From Xestospongia muta (taxonomy: Eukaryota > Porifera > Demospongiae > Haplosclerida > Petrosiidae): a DNA stretch of 64,000 bases. A program made the position numbers and the translations under genes. This document shows positions 40,982 to 47,711 of the stretch, one piece after another. Positions within the stretch are counted from its first letter, which is position 1. The number at the start of each line of letters is the position of its first letter. Where the stretch lies: NCBI GenBank assembly GCA_963693285.1, contig OY848917.1, positions 21,892,245 through 21,956,244 of the forward strand, given 5' to 3'. Below the pieces are notes generated by a model, which did not search any database, was not told the DNA's origin, and saw only the letters and a list, made by a program, of their open reading frames with translations.

Positions 40982-41444
40982 GTATAGATATCCATAGATA
41001 AGACATAGACATACATGGATATAGAAATAGATATTGATATAGATATATACACAATGTATGTATTATTTGAGGCTGACCACGGCATGGATCATTATTATGA
41101 TAACTGGTGCAACAAGTAAACTTTTTAAAAAGGTTTGTTTGTGGCTTTTTACCCTATAAAACAGGAACTACAAACTTTCTATTCATCTGCAAGGTTATAT
41201 GAATGTATAATAAAGCTCTTAGAGAGACCGAAGCACACTTCCTTCTAATGTAGTTAGGTAAAATTATAATTAGACTAGACAGTTAGACACAACTATTAAT
41301 ATAATTAGAATATAAAAGCATGCAGTAATATCATAGGGACCACACTTATGTCCATGGAGTGACCCATCTATATACTCTATTTGACACAGTAATTAATACA
41401 CAGCAATAGAACTATGATGTACTTACCAATCTCCACTGGTCCAT
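157..41444 (-). CDS. Ankyrin-repeat protein gene, seven coding exons, 3' end beyond the window
   Basis: Exons in transcript order are 41444-41427, 39988-39896, 39545-39447, 20300-20202, 19753-19655, 3196-3098 and 255-157. All junctions are GT-AG and phase 0, so they join into one open frame of 202 codons with no stop. After a six-residue start exon and a 31-residue ankyrin-like repeat come five exact 33-residue ankyrin repeats, one per exon. They carry the usual signatures: a turn such as GWAAL or CTPVM, helix 1 with LHYA or MLAA, then GH-K/R-DIV or DVV before a leucine-rich second helix. Ankyrin repeats are protein-binding scaffolds; no partner, signal peptide or membrane segment is visible. 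The repeats alternate between two types (A: exons 3 and 5; B: exons 4 and 6), so a two-exon block was duplicated. The large introns are satellite arrays. The gene must continue left, because exon 7 ends in a donor. Not seen: terminator, catalytic domain, transcript evidence. Confidence 0.82.
256..3097 (-). other. Intron 6 of the ankyrin gene (ordinary AT-rich intron)
   Basis: 2,842 bp between exons 7 and 6. I see no satellite units here. Two stretches, about 1000-1250 and 2190-2400, resemble the sequence just downstream (in transcription) of type A exons (39.1-39.3 kb): shared words include cttctagtttt and agaagaaagaaca. No A exon is present beside either, so they are probably relics of lost or never-copied exon blocks. 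A stretch near 1680-1725 resembles 63565-63605. Confidence 0.6.
3098..3196 (-). CDS. Ankyrin gene exon 6 (type B repeat)
   Basis: 99 nt between acceptor AG (3198-3197) and donor GTAAGT (3097-3092). It encodes VGCTPVMLAARNGHKDVV and ends ANLDFVNK. Type B repeat like exon 4. Its flanks (about 2.75-3.40 kb) align by eye with those of exon 4 (about 19.83-20.48 kb). It is separated from exon 5 by the 16,458-bp alpha-array intron. Confidence 0.87.
3600..16340. repeat. Alpha satellite array inside ankyrin intron 5
   Basis: About twenty tandem units. The first five have a 653-bp period (markers at 4127, 4780, 5433, 6086, 6739); later ones are near 625 and 655 bp. Each unit contains two related subrepeats of about 145 bp (both starting at gaattcatactacatta) and a unique part with agttagggttac. 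Some units are truncated (near 11.9 and 14.0 kb). On the gene's sense strand each full unit has a GGTAAGT-type donor-like site and a TTTCTTTTTAG/GTATAT motif. The plus strand is rich in A and C and very poor in G. A 66-codon minus-strand frame recurs, but I judge it non-coding. Confidence 0.93.
16255..19270. repeat. Mixed alpha/beta satellite segment with two exon-flank fusions
   Basis: Here alpha units give way to beta units. A fragment of the type A exon flank (words tacatcctcattaat through acaataacaagaaag) is fused to a beta unit at about 16.37-16.59 kb and again, nearly identically, at 17.90-18.11 kb, 1,526 bp apart. An alpha unit lies between. Beta units then continue to the duplicated block around exon 5. 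The shared junction (aacaagaaag joined to ctatagatatagc) points to one rearrangement that was later amplified. Confidence 0.82.
19655..19753 (-). CDS. Ankyrin gene exon 5 (type A repeat)
   Basis: 99 nt between acceptor AG (19755-19754) and donor GTAATT (19654-19649). It encodes RGWAALHYASSKGHRDIV and ends VDVNVVTK. It is a close paralogue of exon 3, and the copy extends into both flanks (about 19.26-20.02 kb against 39.05-39.85 kb). Confidence 0.87.
20202..20300 (-). CDS. Ankyrin gene exon 4 (type B repeat)
   Basis: 99 nt between acceptor AG (20302-20301) and donor GTAAGT (20201-20196). It encodes GGMSAVMLAAENGHKDVV and ends AKLDLVDK. Type B repeat, closely related to exon 6. It is separated from exon 3 by the 19,146-bp satellite-filled intron and from exon 5 by an ordinary 448-bp intron. 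Confidence 0.87.
26680..28540. repeat. Alpha island plus fusion segment inside the beta array
   Basis: At about 26.69 kb the sequence switches in register from beta (attcagatgacaagtcatc) to alpha (attcagatgacaagtaatc). Two alpha units follow. Then at about 28.15-28.46 kb comes the same A-flank fusion seen at 16.4 and 17.9 kb, after which beta resumes. In-register switches are what unequal crossing-over or gene conversion between the two intron arrays would leave. Confidence 0.8.
30349..34050. repeat. 3,702-bp higher-order repeat, copy 1
   Basis: Six consecutive divergent beta-type units form a block that repeats at a spacing of exactly 3,702 bp (cttaaaatgtaagaag at 30349, 34051 and 37753; attaaattcattg at 31061 and 34763). 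By eye copies 1 and 2 differ at only a few positions: gcgattac/gcaattac near 30510, ttttaaaag/tttttaaag near 32725, and gtcattt/gtccttt in the unit near 36670. Confidence 0.85.
34051..37752. repeat. 3,702-bp higher-order repeat, copy 2
   Basis: Nearly identical tandem copy of the preceding block. A third, partial copy begins at 37753 and follows the same sequence for about 220 bp, then switches near 37972 to the register of the unit at about 36.75 kb. That switch is a visible recombination breakpoint. Such identity implies a very recent duplication, or an assembly artefact. Confidence 0.85.
38330..38740. repeat. Diverged alpha-type edge unit
   Basis: The last recognisable unit on the right resembles alpha (aagaagcttcaagtc, agttaggattacgaaatcc, cagaaattggcag) but with many substitutions, as expected at the edge of an array that is less often homogenised. 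Confidence 0.65.
38740..39446 (-). other. Array-free right end of ankyrin intron 3
   Basis: Ordinary AT-rich intron DNA adjoining exon 3. From about 39.05 kb it matches the flank of exon 5. It contains the donor for exon 3. No RNA gene or additional exon was recognised. Confidence 0.55.
39447..39545 (-). CDS. Ankyrin gene exon 3 (type A repeat)
   Basis: Exactly 99 nt between acceptor AG (39547-39546) and donor GTAATT (39446-39441). It encodes RGWAALHYASSKGHRDIV, continuing to a helix-2 segment and ending VDINVVTK. Type A repeat, nearly identical to exon 5 (differences include V/L after IVE and I/V before NVVTK). The flanking intron sequence is also shared with exon 5, which shows segmental duplication of exon plus flanks. 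Confidence 0.88.
39896..39988 (-). CDS. Ankyrin gene exon 2 (N-terminal divergent repeat)
   Basis: Acceptor AG at 39990-39989, donor GTAAGT after 39896. The 31 codons start NNSLIEFAKEGDLSG and end NLNTTDE. This looks like a capping ankyrin repeat: EFAKEGD fits helix 1, VKDILVRGANLN fits helix 2 and the loop. It is two residues shorter than the canonical repeat, as N-terminal caps often are. No start codon lies within it, so an upstream exon is required. Confidence 0.78.
40440..41100 (+). repeat. Microsatellite-bearing dispersed repeat, copy 1
   Basis: The core at 40440-40780 is found again in reverse orientation at about 47.08-47.39 kb (words atgaactataagctgtaatgtgaatt and cttttactcattta). 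It is followed by a TAGA/CAGA/TGGA microsatellite (40800-41055) and a tail, acacaatgtatgta...gctgacca, shared with 44.33-44.37 kb. It lies within intron 1 of the ankyrin gene. Confidence 0.6.
40800..41055. repeat. Compound tetranucleotide microsatellite (TAGA, CAGA, TGGA)
   Basis: Runs of cagacagacaga near 40815, (atgg)n at 40915-40946, then (atag)n to about 40981, within a wider ATAGAT-rich region. Reading frames through it encode only ISIYLS- or SIHPSIHP-like repeats and are not genes. Confidence 0.95.
41427..41444 (-). CDS. Ankyrin gene exon 1 (start exon)
   Basis: ATG at 41444-41442 begins six codons (MDQWRL) followed directly by a consensus donor GTAAGT (41426-41421). The context is CATCATGGAC, with G at +4. 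The exon ends in phase 0 and joins in frame to exon 2. It is very short and could be fortuitous. It is supported by the perfect donor, the phase match, and the absence of any other ATG at the start of the 93-nt exon. The intron to exon 2 is 1,438 bp and contains a microsatellite-bearing repeat. Confidence 0.55.
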
Positions 41445-41574
41445 GATAACAGCTAAAGTGAGTAAATACAAAGACAACAATAATCAATAAGTCACAAGTT
41501 CTGAAGATCGTTAGCGATTATGTCGTGTTACAACAATTGTCAGTTTAACATACATAAAAACATTTGTGTCTAAT

Positions 41575-41612
41575 ACCGTGGGCGGTTACCGGAAGTTAAA
41601 AGGCGTGGTCAT
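41575..41612 (-). promoter_or_regulatory. Candidate promoter elements upstream of the ankyrin start exon
   Basis: About 130-165 bp upstream of the ATG is a small GC-richer patch with ccggaagt (41589-41596), the ETS-family core, and ggcgtgg (41602-41608), a KLF/SP-like GT box. No TATA box is obvious. The assignment rests only on motif and position. Confidence 0.35.
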
Positions 41613-41649
41613 GTTTAGACGTTGCAAACCTTTGATGCCTCTTCGATAA

Positions 41650-42465
41650 CTTCTGTATCTGAAAGATGCTTTGAAAAACACTGAAAAGATCTTATAGGTT
41701 TATTGTGAGACTTTTCTGGTAGCTGTAATATCTCTTTGAAAGCTATTGTTGAGCTCTTCTATATTCTGCGTTGTTATTTGTAAGATCTGACAGAGGTAAA
41801 CGAGTACTTTTTTCTTTAAGCACTTTCCATGTGTTATATAAAATGTCTTCCTCCAAATCATTGCCTTAACGAAATCAAACTTTAAATTGCTTCATTGGGT
41901 CTTCACTAAGTCCTTCTAGTGTTGTTAGTGTTAGCTGTTTGGCAATGGACTGTTCTGTTGTCAAAGTCTCTCCATTTGTAGGCTTACTAATTTGTGACGG
42001 TAGCAATTTTTCGTCATCAATAGCTGTCCTATTTGGTACATAAATGCCTGCTTTCTTGAATGCATTGACAATGGTACTTGGTTTTAAAGAAGACAGATAT
42101 GCTGTTCTTAAACTTTGCAAAATAGTATAGTAAACATCTTTGGCTCCACAAGAAGCCTAGCACCTTCCCAGATTTCGGGTACAATGAAAAGCCACTTTTG
42201 TCACAGTTCAAAATTCTAGCTGGGTTATTGATGGCTAAAATTTGCTTGTGGAGTTTTAGCAAATCCTATAGATGAACAACCAAGAAGAAACTGCACAAGT
42301 TCTTCCTCTTCAACATTGCTAAAATATTTTGTTGGCCCACTGATAGATCCAAATATCACTTTTCCAGTGAGGCAGTCATGTAAGTACTTTTCAGGTACAT
42401 TGTATTCTTTGACTACTCTTCAGACAGACATACCACCCAATACTGCTAAATAAGCTTAAAGTAAA
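41650..42465 (-). pseudogene. Decayed pogo/Tigger-type DNA transposase
   Basis: In transcript order: at about 42455-42265 an HTH/CENP-B-like segment (VVKEYNVPEKYLHDCLTGKV, FGSISGPTKY, EEEELVQFLLGCSS) interrupted by a TGA; at about 42240-42160 the first acidic motif of the DDE domain (ILNCDKSGFSLYPK); at 42120-41875 a C-terminal segment (NAFKKAGIYVPNRTAI then LLPS). These match the Tc1/mariner-superfamily pogo/Tigger layout. Most of the catalytic core between the first D and the C-terminal part is missing, and segments lie in different frames. It lies upstream of the ankyrin start exon. A short piece of the N-terminal region recurs near 42810-42835. Confidence 0.72.
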
Positions 42466-42479
42466 TTATGCTTTATGTA

Positions 42480-43140
42480 AAGCTTGTATTGTGAGGGGTG
42501 CTCGGATGTGATTGATAGGAAAGGCCTATGACTACTGCATGATCGAAAGGTTCTGTCAGCTAAAAGCAGATATTGATGAGATGACAGCTGCATCAGAAAA
42601 ATATTTTATTAATAAATAGCAACAGATAAATTGGTTATACACACAAATTATCTCAATTAGCTTAACTTGTCTTTAACAAGTTGTGACTTCATTTATCACA
42701 TTATGAAATTTGGTCCACCTTAATGTTTACAGTATCTTCAAACAACAACTCAGTTTTTGTTCTTTTCAAAATGAGCAAGTGTTTGTTCATCACATCATTA
42801 CAAACATGCAGACATACCATCCAATACTGCTTCATTACAAATTAATTCACTCTACATTCAGTTTAAGGAGTTAGCATTACAGTTACAAACTAAAAGAATT
42901 CACTATTGAATTGATACAGATAATAGTGGTGAATAAATCAAGACCATCATAAAAAACACTCTGTCTGACGGGAGATCGTTTTAATTTGGGACTTAGAAAG
43001 AAACAAATTGACTTACCATAACAAATCGTGATAAAAAGTCAGGATAATTGCAGTTTTAGTCTATGATCATGGCAAAAGATCCAATTTAGACTCTCCACAA
43101 TGCCAAAAAAACAGTAGGAGTAGTTGAATAGTTGTAAAAC
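42480..43140. other. No gene recognised
   Basis: AT-rich intergenic DNA. Apart from a 27-bp echo of the Tigger N-terminal region (around 42810), I see no motif, exon or RNA gene. Confidence 0.4.
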
Positions 43141-43830
43141 GTGTTGATTTCGTACTGCAGGTAGAAATAGAGAACTCTAAAAACGCGACTGGACCAAGAC
43201 TATCTCGACGTTTTCACTCAGCATGTGCCAAACTCGGACGAATATACATGCCACGTCTACTTTAAGATCATGGAAGACTGCGAAACCCACTAATAAATTC
43301 AATAGAATCTGTAGAGGCTTAGTAGGACATTTGTTCACTAGTAGTTGCCAACAGTTTTGTTCCACCTTCAATGAAAATAACCAAGTGTACAACAATAGAA
43401 TATTTTATCCAAACTTATCTGGGTCCGAAATTCTTCGTTTTCTGATCGTTGTGGCTAAGAGCAAAGTTGAAAACATCTAGTGTTTTACCTATCTATGAGC
43501 TGCATTTGTATGTGTCAATTTCACTGTTTCTATTTTCTACTAAAGAGGGAAACGTCCTAATATACGTTCGTTTCCGAGCATCAATAGTTTACTCTGTCTG
43601 AATACCTCTAATAAGAATGATGCTCGCGTCAATTATAGTATACTGACACGCGAGACTACAGTAAGGAAACATACATCTCCCTGGAGTGACACTAGGAGAA
43701 AAAACTAAATTACATCTTACAGCATTCCTATATGCTGCCTGTGTGATACCATTGGCCGCTGTAAGAATTGCTCCTATAAGAAATAAGGTAGACTCTGTGT
43801 GAATTATCAGCTGTGTCACCTGAGCCAGTG
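43140..43830. other. Unassigned GC-richer stretch with short open frames on both strands
   Basis: Base composition is less AT-rich than the neighbours. A plus-strand frame at 43223-43480 (85 codons) and a minus-strand frame at 43819-43589 (76 codons, with a hydrophobic LFLIGAILTAA segment) are open. The minus frame starts near a plausible acceptor (ggctcag). Neither resembles a family I recognise. They could be exons of an unknown gene or transposon remains. Confidence 0.3.
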
Positions 43831-44099
43831 TGAAATGGTCCTCATTAAATTAAAGTCAAAAGAGAAAACAAAAGAGACAGTCAAACCCTCTTCTGACATG
43901 GAAAAGTCAGAAGTATAAACCATACTGATATGAACCCAGACGAATGTCTATTGGCGCCACCCTCTATGCACTCTTCATCATACATGGAAGAACCAGAATG
44001 AAATCAATTCATGTCAAACTTTGTTAAACAAAGCATTCCATGTCCTCAGGATCATAATCTACCTTAATACTACTACTTAATACTACTAATACTTAATAT

Positions 44100-44209
44100 T
44101 ACTGAATAATTTAATTACAAACTTCAGGTTATTGTTCAAAATAATTTGGCTATTATAGTGCTATTGTGTTACTTTACCAAACAATAAAAAGTGTACTGTG
44201 TGTGTATAC

Positions 44210-44291
<82 letters not shown>

Positions 44292-44453
44292 TGGATATAC
44301 ACATATATACAAATATATATATTTACACAATGTTTGTATTTTTTTCAGATTCTTTGACGCTGACCATGGCACATATTTGAATGTGAAAATTCAAAATACT
44401 GTACTATCTAGAAACTACCTCCACTTTCCTTTAGCAGCCGACATTATGGTCTG
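44100..44453 (+). repeat. Microsatellite-bearing dispersed repeat, copy 2 (partial)
   Basis: Contains the shared word for ctattgtgttactttaccaaacaataaa (also in reverse at 47.06-47.09 kb), a TA microsatellite at 44210-44290, and the tail acacaatgtttgtat...gctgaccatggca, matching 41050-41083. The left part of copy 1 is missing. Confidence 0.55.
44210..44290. repeat. TA dinucleotide microsatellite
   Basis: About 80 bp of nearly pure TA with one GTATGTA interruption near 44236. Frames on both strands encode only Tyr-Ile repeats and are not genes. Confidence 0.95.
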
Positions 44454-44700
44454 TTAAAGTAATTGTTAGTATTAAAAATGTGTGTGGTCACAAGCACTAG
44501 AGTACTGTGGGATATTACAGGACATGAAAAAAATCAAAGAAATTATGCTGAATGTTGCATAAATTATGTAGAGTAGGAATAGAAGCAATCAAGTCTTATA
44601 ACAAGCATATTTCCAGAGTTTAAGCATAGCGGAACATGTCCTGTAATATCCCACGGTACTCTAGCGCTTGCGACCACACACATTTTTAAAATTACTTTAA
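44454..44700. mobile_element. Hairpin MITE with about 70-bp inverted repeats, flanked by TTAA
   Basis: The left arm begins agtaattgtt and includes gtgtgtggtcacaagc and gggatattacaggacatg; the right arm is its near-perfect reverse complement (catgtcctgtaatatccc ... attact). Arms are about 70 bp, the loop about 100 bp. TTAA stands at 44454-44457 and 44697-44700, consistent with a TTAA target duplication, as made by piggyBac or Kolobok superfamilies. No coding capacity, so non-autonomous. Confidence 0.75.
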
Positions 44701-44900
44701 CACCTCATAATCGCTAATGCGGAAACTGTGACTTGTTGATTATTGTTGTCTTCAATCTAATTATTGTTCTACCTAACCCCATCAGAAGGGAGTGTGCTTC
44801 AGTCTCTCTAAGAGCTTTACTATACATAATATGTAACCATGCAGATGGCAAAAACCTTTTTTAAATTTACATGTTCCTCCATTTATCATAATATTTGAAT
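44700..44900. repeat. Inverted copy of the region around the ankyrin start exon
   Basis: The reverse complement matches 41120-41272 (word agctcttagagagac) and 41466-41522 (words agacaacaataatca, agtcacag, tagcgattatg). The roughly 190 bp at 41273-41465, which holds the start exon, has no counterpart here. Confidence 0.65.
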
Positions 44901-45940
44901 TAGACTTCAGAATTTACCCTGTGTGAAAAATCCCATGCCAGGTGTTACAAAGCTTTAAAAAGCATATGATTCTTACAGATTATCTACTGTGTAATACAAC
45001 ACTGTCATACTTCTGTGTGTGGTATTTGTATATATATTCTTATAACTTATGGTTATTAATTACTCACAATTGTATGCAATGTTTGGAGTGTCAATGAAAA
45101 TATTTGTTATATCATTGTGGATAACTATCAGTAGCCTATATCAGACTGACTATGTTTGCATAAAATAGACTTAGACATACAGTATTCTATTAGAAGACTA
45201 TGAAAATAGCAATAAACATACAGCAGCTTAGAACAATTTAGCAATTAAATTTTGAAGTGGCATTGGTAGCTACTGTAAGTAATAAATGAATAAATGTATT
45301 ATTTCAATATGGTGCTAAACCTTGAGGCACATAGAGTTAGCAGATTTTACTGTAAATGTGAATTTTCTGTATAAATAATAAACATTGCAAGTTTGTAATG
45401 TGCATAATAATTGTCCCAACTGAGTCAACTCTAAATATTCATGCTGTGGTCTATATGATGAAAATCCTCAATGTACTTATAGATGCAAACTTGGGATTTG
45501 TGAATTGTAATATTCACCATCTTCATTCCACCATGATTGTAAACATGGGTGTTGTGCCAGATCCATGCCAACTTGAACACAGAATAAAAAGTCCATCAAC
45601 TATAACTTAAGCTTAAATGCAGTTTTTGCAAAAGAAGTCAATTTCTTATAAGTTATTGTTATAGGTTGCAGTTTTATACAATTAAGGTGGTACAATTTGT
45701 AACATGACTCACATTCAATCCATACCACACATTATCACATTCATCGTTATATTCCATGTCATATTCAGGGATCATAAACTAAAGAAAGCAATAGAGGAAG
45801 AGGAGAAAGCTAAGAGAAATATTAAAGACAATAAAATACAAAACAAAAGGATAGTAAATAGCAGCAACAACAAGAATAACATCAACAAAACAAAGCACAA
45901 AGAGAAGAAAACAGAAGGAAGTTAAGAAAGAGGATACAGA
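44900..45940. other. AT-rich DNA without a supported gene
   Basis: Two short plus-strand frames exist. 45398-45610 encodes 70 residues with no recognisable motif. 45704-45925 encodes 73 residues with a hydrophobic N-terminal stretch (IITFIVIFHVIF) followed by a Lys/Asn-rich tail that is compositionally biased. I cannot support either as a gene. Confidence 0.35.
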
Positions 45941-46170
45941 TAACATATGTTGGTGCTTCTAAAAAATATATGACTTCTGTACATGAAAGTTGCTTTGCAA
46001 GACATTGAAAAAATCTTACAGGCTTCTTTTTTGCTGATAGCTGTACTATTTCTTTGAAAGTTAGTGTTCAGCTCTTTGATATTACTGTCTTGTTGTTTGT
46101 AAATCTAACAGAGGTAAAAAGAGTCCTTGTTTTCTTTGAGCCTTTTATATGTGTCATATAAAATGTAAAT
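45940..46170 (-). mobile_element. Second fragment of the Tigger-associated repeat
   Basis: Aligns by eye with 41650-41845, the 3' part of the Tigger relic (shared words: atttctttgaaag, ttgttatttgtaa/ttgttgtttgtaa, ctgacagaggtaaa/ctaacagaggtaaa, atgtgt-atataaaatgt). It lacks the transposase part, so it is a solo terminal or UTR fragment in the same orientation. Confidence 0.6.
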
Positions 46171-46424
46171 TCAAGTAAATCATCAGATGTACACAGTGTG
46201 ATCTTGTCCTGCTAGAGTAATACATCCCTTTTGCTAACAAATTGGGGTATTGTATAAGTAATTCAAAGATTGTTCATGCTTGTCTCAGCTTAGTCTGCCC
46301 TTTGACCTATTGACTAATTTCTTAGCATTTGATATCCATGACTTGGGGATTTAACATTCATTTCATGACAACAGTCTGATAGCATAAAACATTTTTTGTG
46401 TCACTTCAATTGTTCACTGCTGGG

Positions 46425-46870
46425 TTTTTATAAAATATCTCTCTAAGATAAGGTCAGTAACAATAGAGTCAACAACTTTAATGTCAGGTTGGAACACCAC
46501 CACACAGTTCAATGTCAATTTGTGTGGCACCATTGATGCAATGTGGGATCACTTGTACTCACACAAGTGATCCCTTACAAGCTGCACTAGACAAATCAGC
46601 TTTGGAACATTCTATTTTCTCCAACATGTCTTTAGCAATAATGGTTGCTGCTGTGCCAAATATGTTAACCACAAATCCATTGAAAACTCACTTGGATGAC
46701 ATAGTCTGTCTCAGTATCTACATGAACCTCTTGTTCACCCTTGTCTGCACGACTCAGAGTACTGAGGGTCTCTCAATTCCCATCTACTATAATTTCTTTT
46801 AGAGAGGACATTTTCAAGAGACATGACCTTCACTGCCACAATTCCAGCAACTGAAGGGCTTTGACCTCAT
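46425..46870 (-). pseudogene. Old retroelement gag-protease relic
   Basis: Near 46865-46820 the minus strand reads a CCHC zinc knuckle, FSCWNCGSEGHVS then KC, with a stop inside the last spacer. Further on come GTAATIIAKDML (46680-46640), resembling a retroviral-type aspartic protease active-site region with the Asp replaced, and then DIKVVDSIVTDLILE (46480-46441), resembling the end of the protease domain. Several stops separate the pieces. The family looks like Ty3/Gypsy or BEL, but this is inferred from spacing and short motifs. Confidence 0.45.
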
Positions 46871-46894
46871 TTTTAGAGCTCCACTTATTCTATG

Positions 46895-46944
46895 TATGTA
46901 TGTATGCATGTATATGTATATATGTATACACACACACATATATA

Positions 46945-47037
<93 letters not shown>

Positions 47038-47065
47038 TATATATATACTATATATATATATATTA
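46895..47065. repeat. TA/GTATA microsatellite
   Basis: Begins with tatgtatgtatgcatgtat and cacacacata, then mostly (TA)n with AGTATA and CACTATA interruptions. Frames through it are low-complexity and not genes. Confidence 0.95.
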
Positions 47066-47069
47066 CTTT

Positions 47070-47390
47070 ATTGTTTGGTTAAGTAACACAATAGCACAAA
47101 CTGGTTTTTGTGTTATTCATTTTGTGAAATAACCTAAAGTATGCAATTAAACTATTAACTAGTTTTTTATTGAGTGTTAAAATAAACAGTCACACAATAT
47201 TAACTCAGAATCACTATATATGTATAAAAGTAATATGAGTGAAGGCAGGTGATCATAAATGAGTAAAAAGTAAAAATTTGTCTCAAGTATACTGATCTAT
47301 GTGCTAGGTAGTAATTCACATTACAGCTTGTAGTTCATGAAACTTCGCAGTAGTATAGTGTTAATATTAGAGATGGATAGTACATACATA
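47070..47390 (-). repeat. Microsatellite-bearing dispersed repeat, copy 3
   Basis: Reverse-orientation relative of 40440-40780 (on this strand: ttcatgaactacaagctgtaatgtgaatt). It is bounded by the TA microsatellite on the left and the TACA microsatellite on the right, so the repeat appears to carry simple repeats at both ends. Confidence 0.6.
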
Positions 47391-47524
47391 GATACATAGA
47401 TACATAGATACATACATACATACATACATACATACATACATACATACATACATACATACATACATACATACATACATACATACATAAATACATACATACA
47501 TACATACATACATACATACATACA

Positions 47525-47557
<33 letters not shown>

Positions 47558-47575
47558 GTATGTATATATTATATA
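47375..47575. repeat. TACA tetranucleotide microsatellite
   Basis: About 180 bp of (tacatacatacata)n with a few TAGA and AAATA variants. All three minus frames are open as MYVC or similar repeats; these are artefacts of the simple sequence. Confidence 0.96.
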
Positions 47576-47652
47576 TATATTATATATTAGAAAAAGAGCT
47601 TATATAATTTACAAAAATAAAGAAACCACAGAAAAAGGAATCTAGTGATTAC

Positions 47653-47709
47653 CAGTTGTTGGTACTTGCTCCAATGATCAATGTTATATTGTCCAGCACC
47701 TAGTGAACT
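47653..47709 (-). CDS. SHIPPO-type protein, exon with a PG-like repeat
   Basis: A 57-nt exon between acceptor AG (47711-47710) and donor GTAATC (47652-47647). It reads SSLGAGQYNIDHWSKYQQL, phase 0 at both ends. LGAGQYNI matches the core of the sperm-tail PG-rich (SHIPPO) repeat, normally PGPGxYxx, found in proteins that bind ciliary and flagellar microtubules. It belongs with the exon at 48854-48932. Connecting and terminal exons were not resolved. Confidence 0.5.
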
Positions 47710-47711
47710 CT

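Noticed and set aside
40697..41085. Three minus-strand frames rich in Ile, Ser, Tyr
   Set aside because: Translations of a TAGA/TGGA/TATA microsatellite.
45704..45925. Small secreted or membrane protein frame
   Set aside because: Hydrophobic start followed by a Lys/Asn-rich, compositionally biased tail; no splice, family or regulatory support.
47321..47553. Minus-strand frames encoding MYVCMYVC repeats
   Set aside because: Translations of a TACA tetranucleotide microsatellite; open in all three frames.
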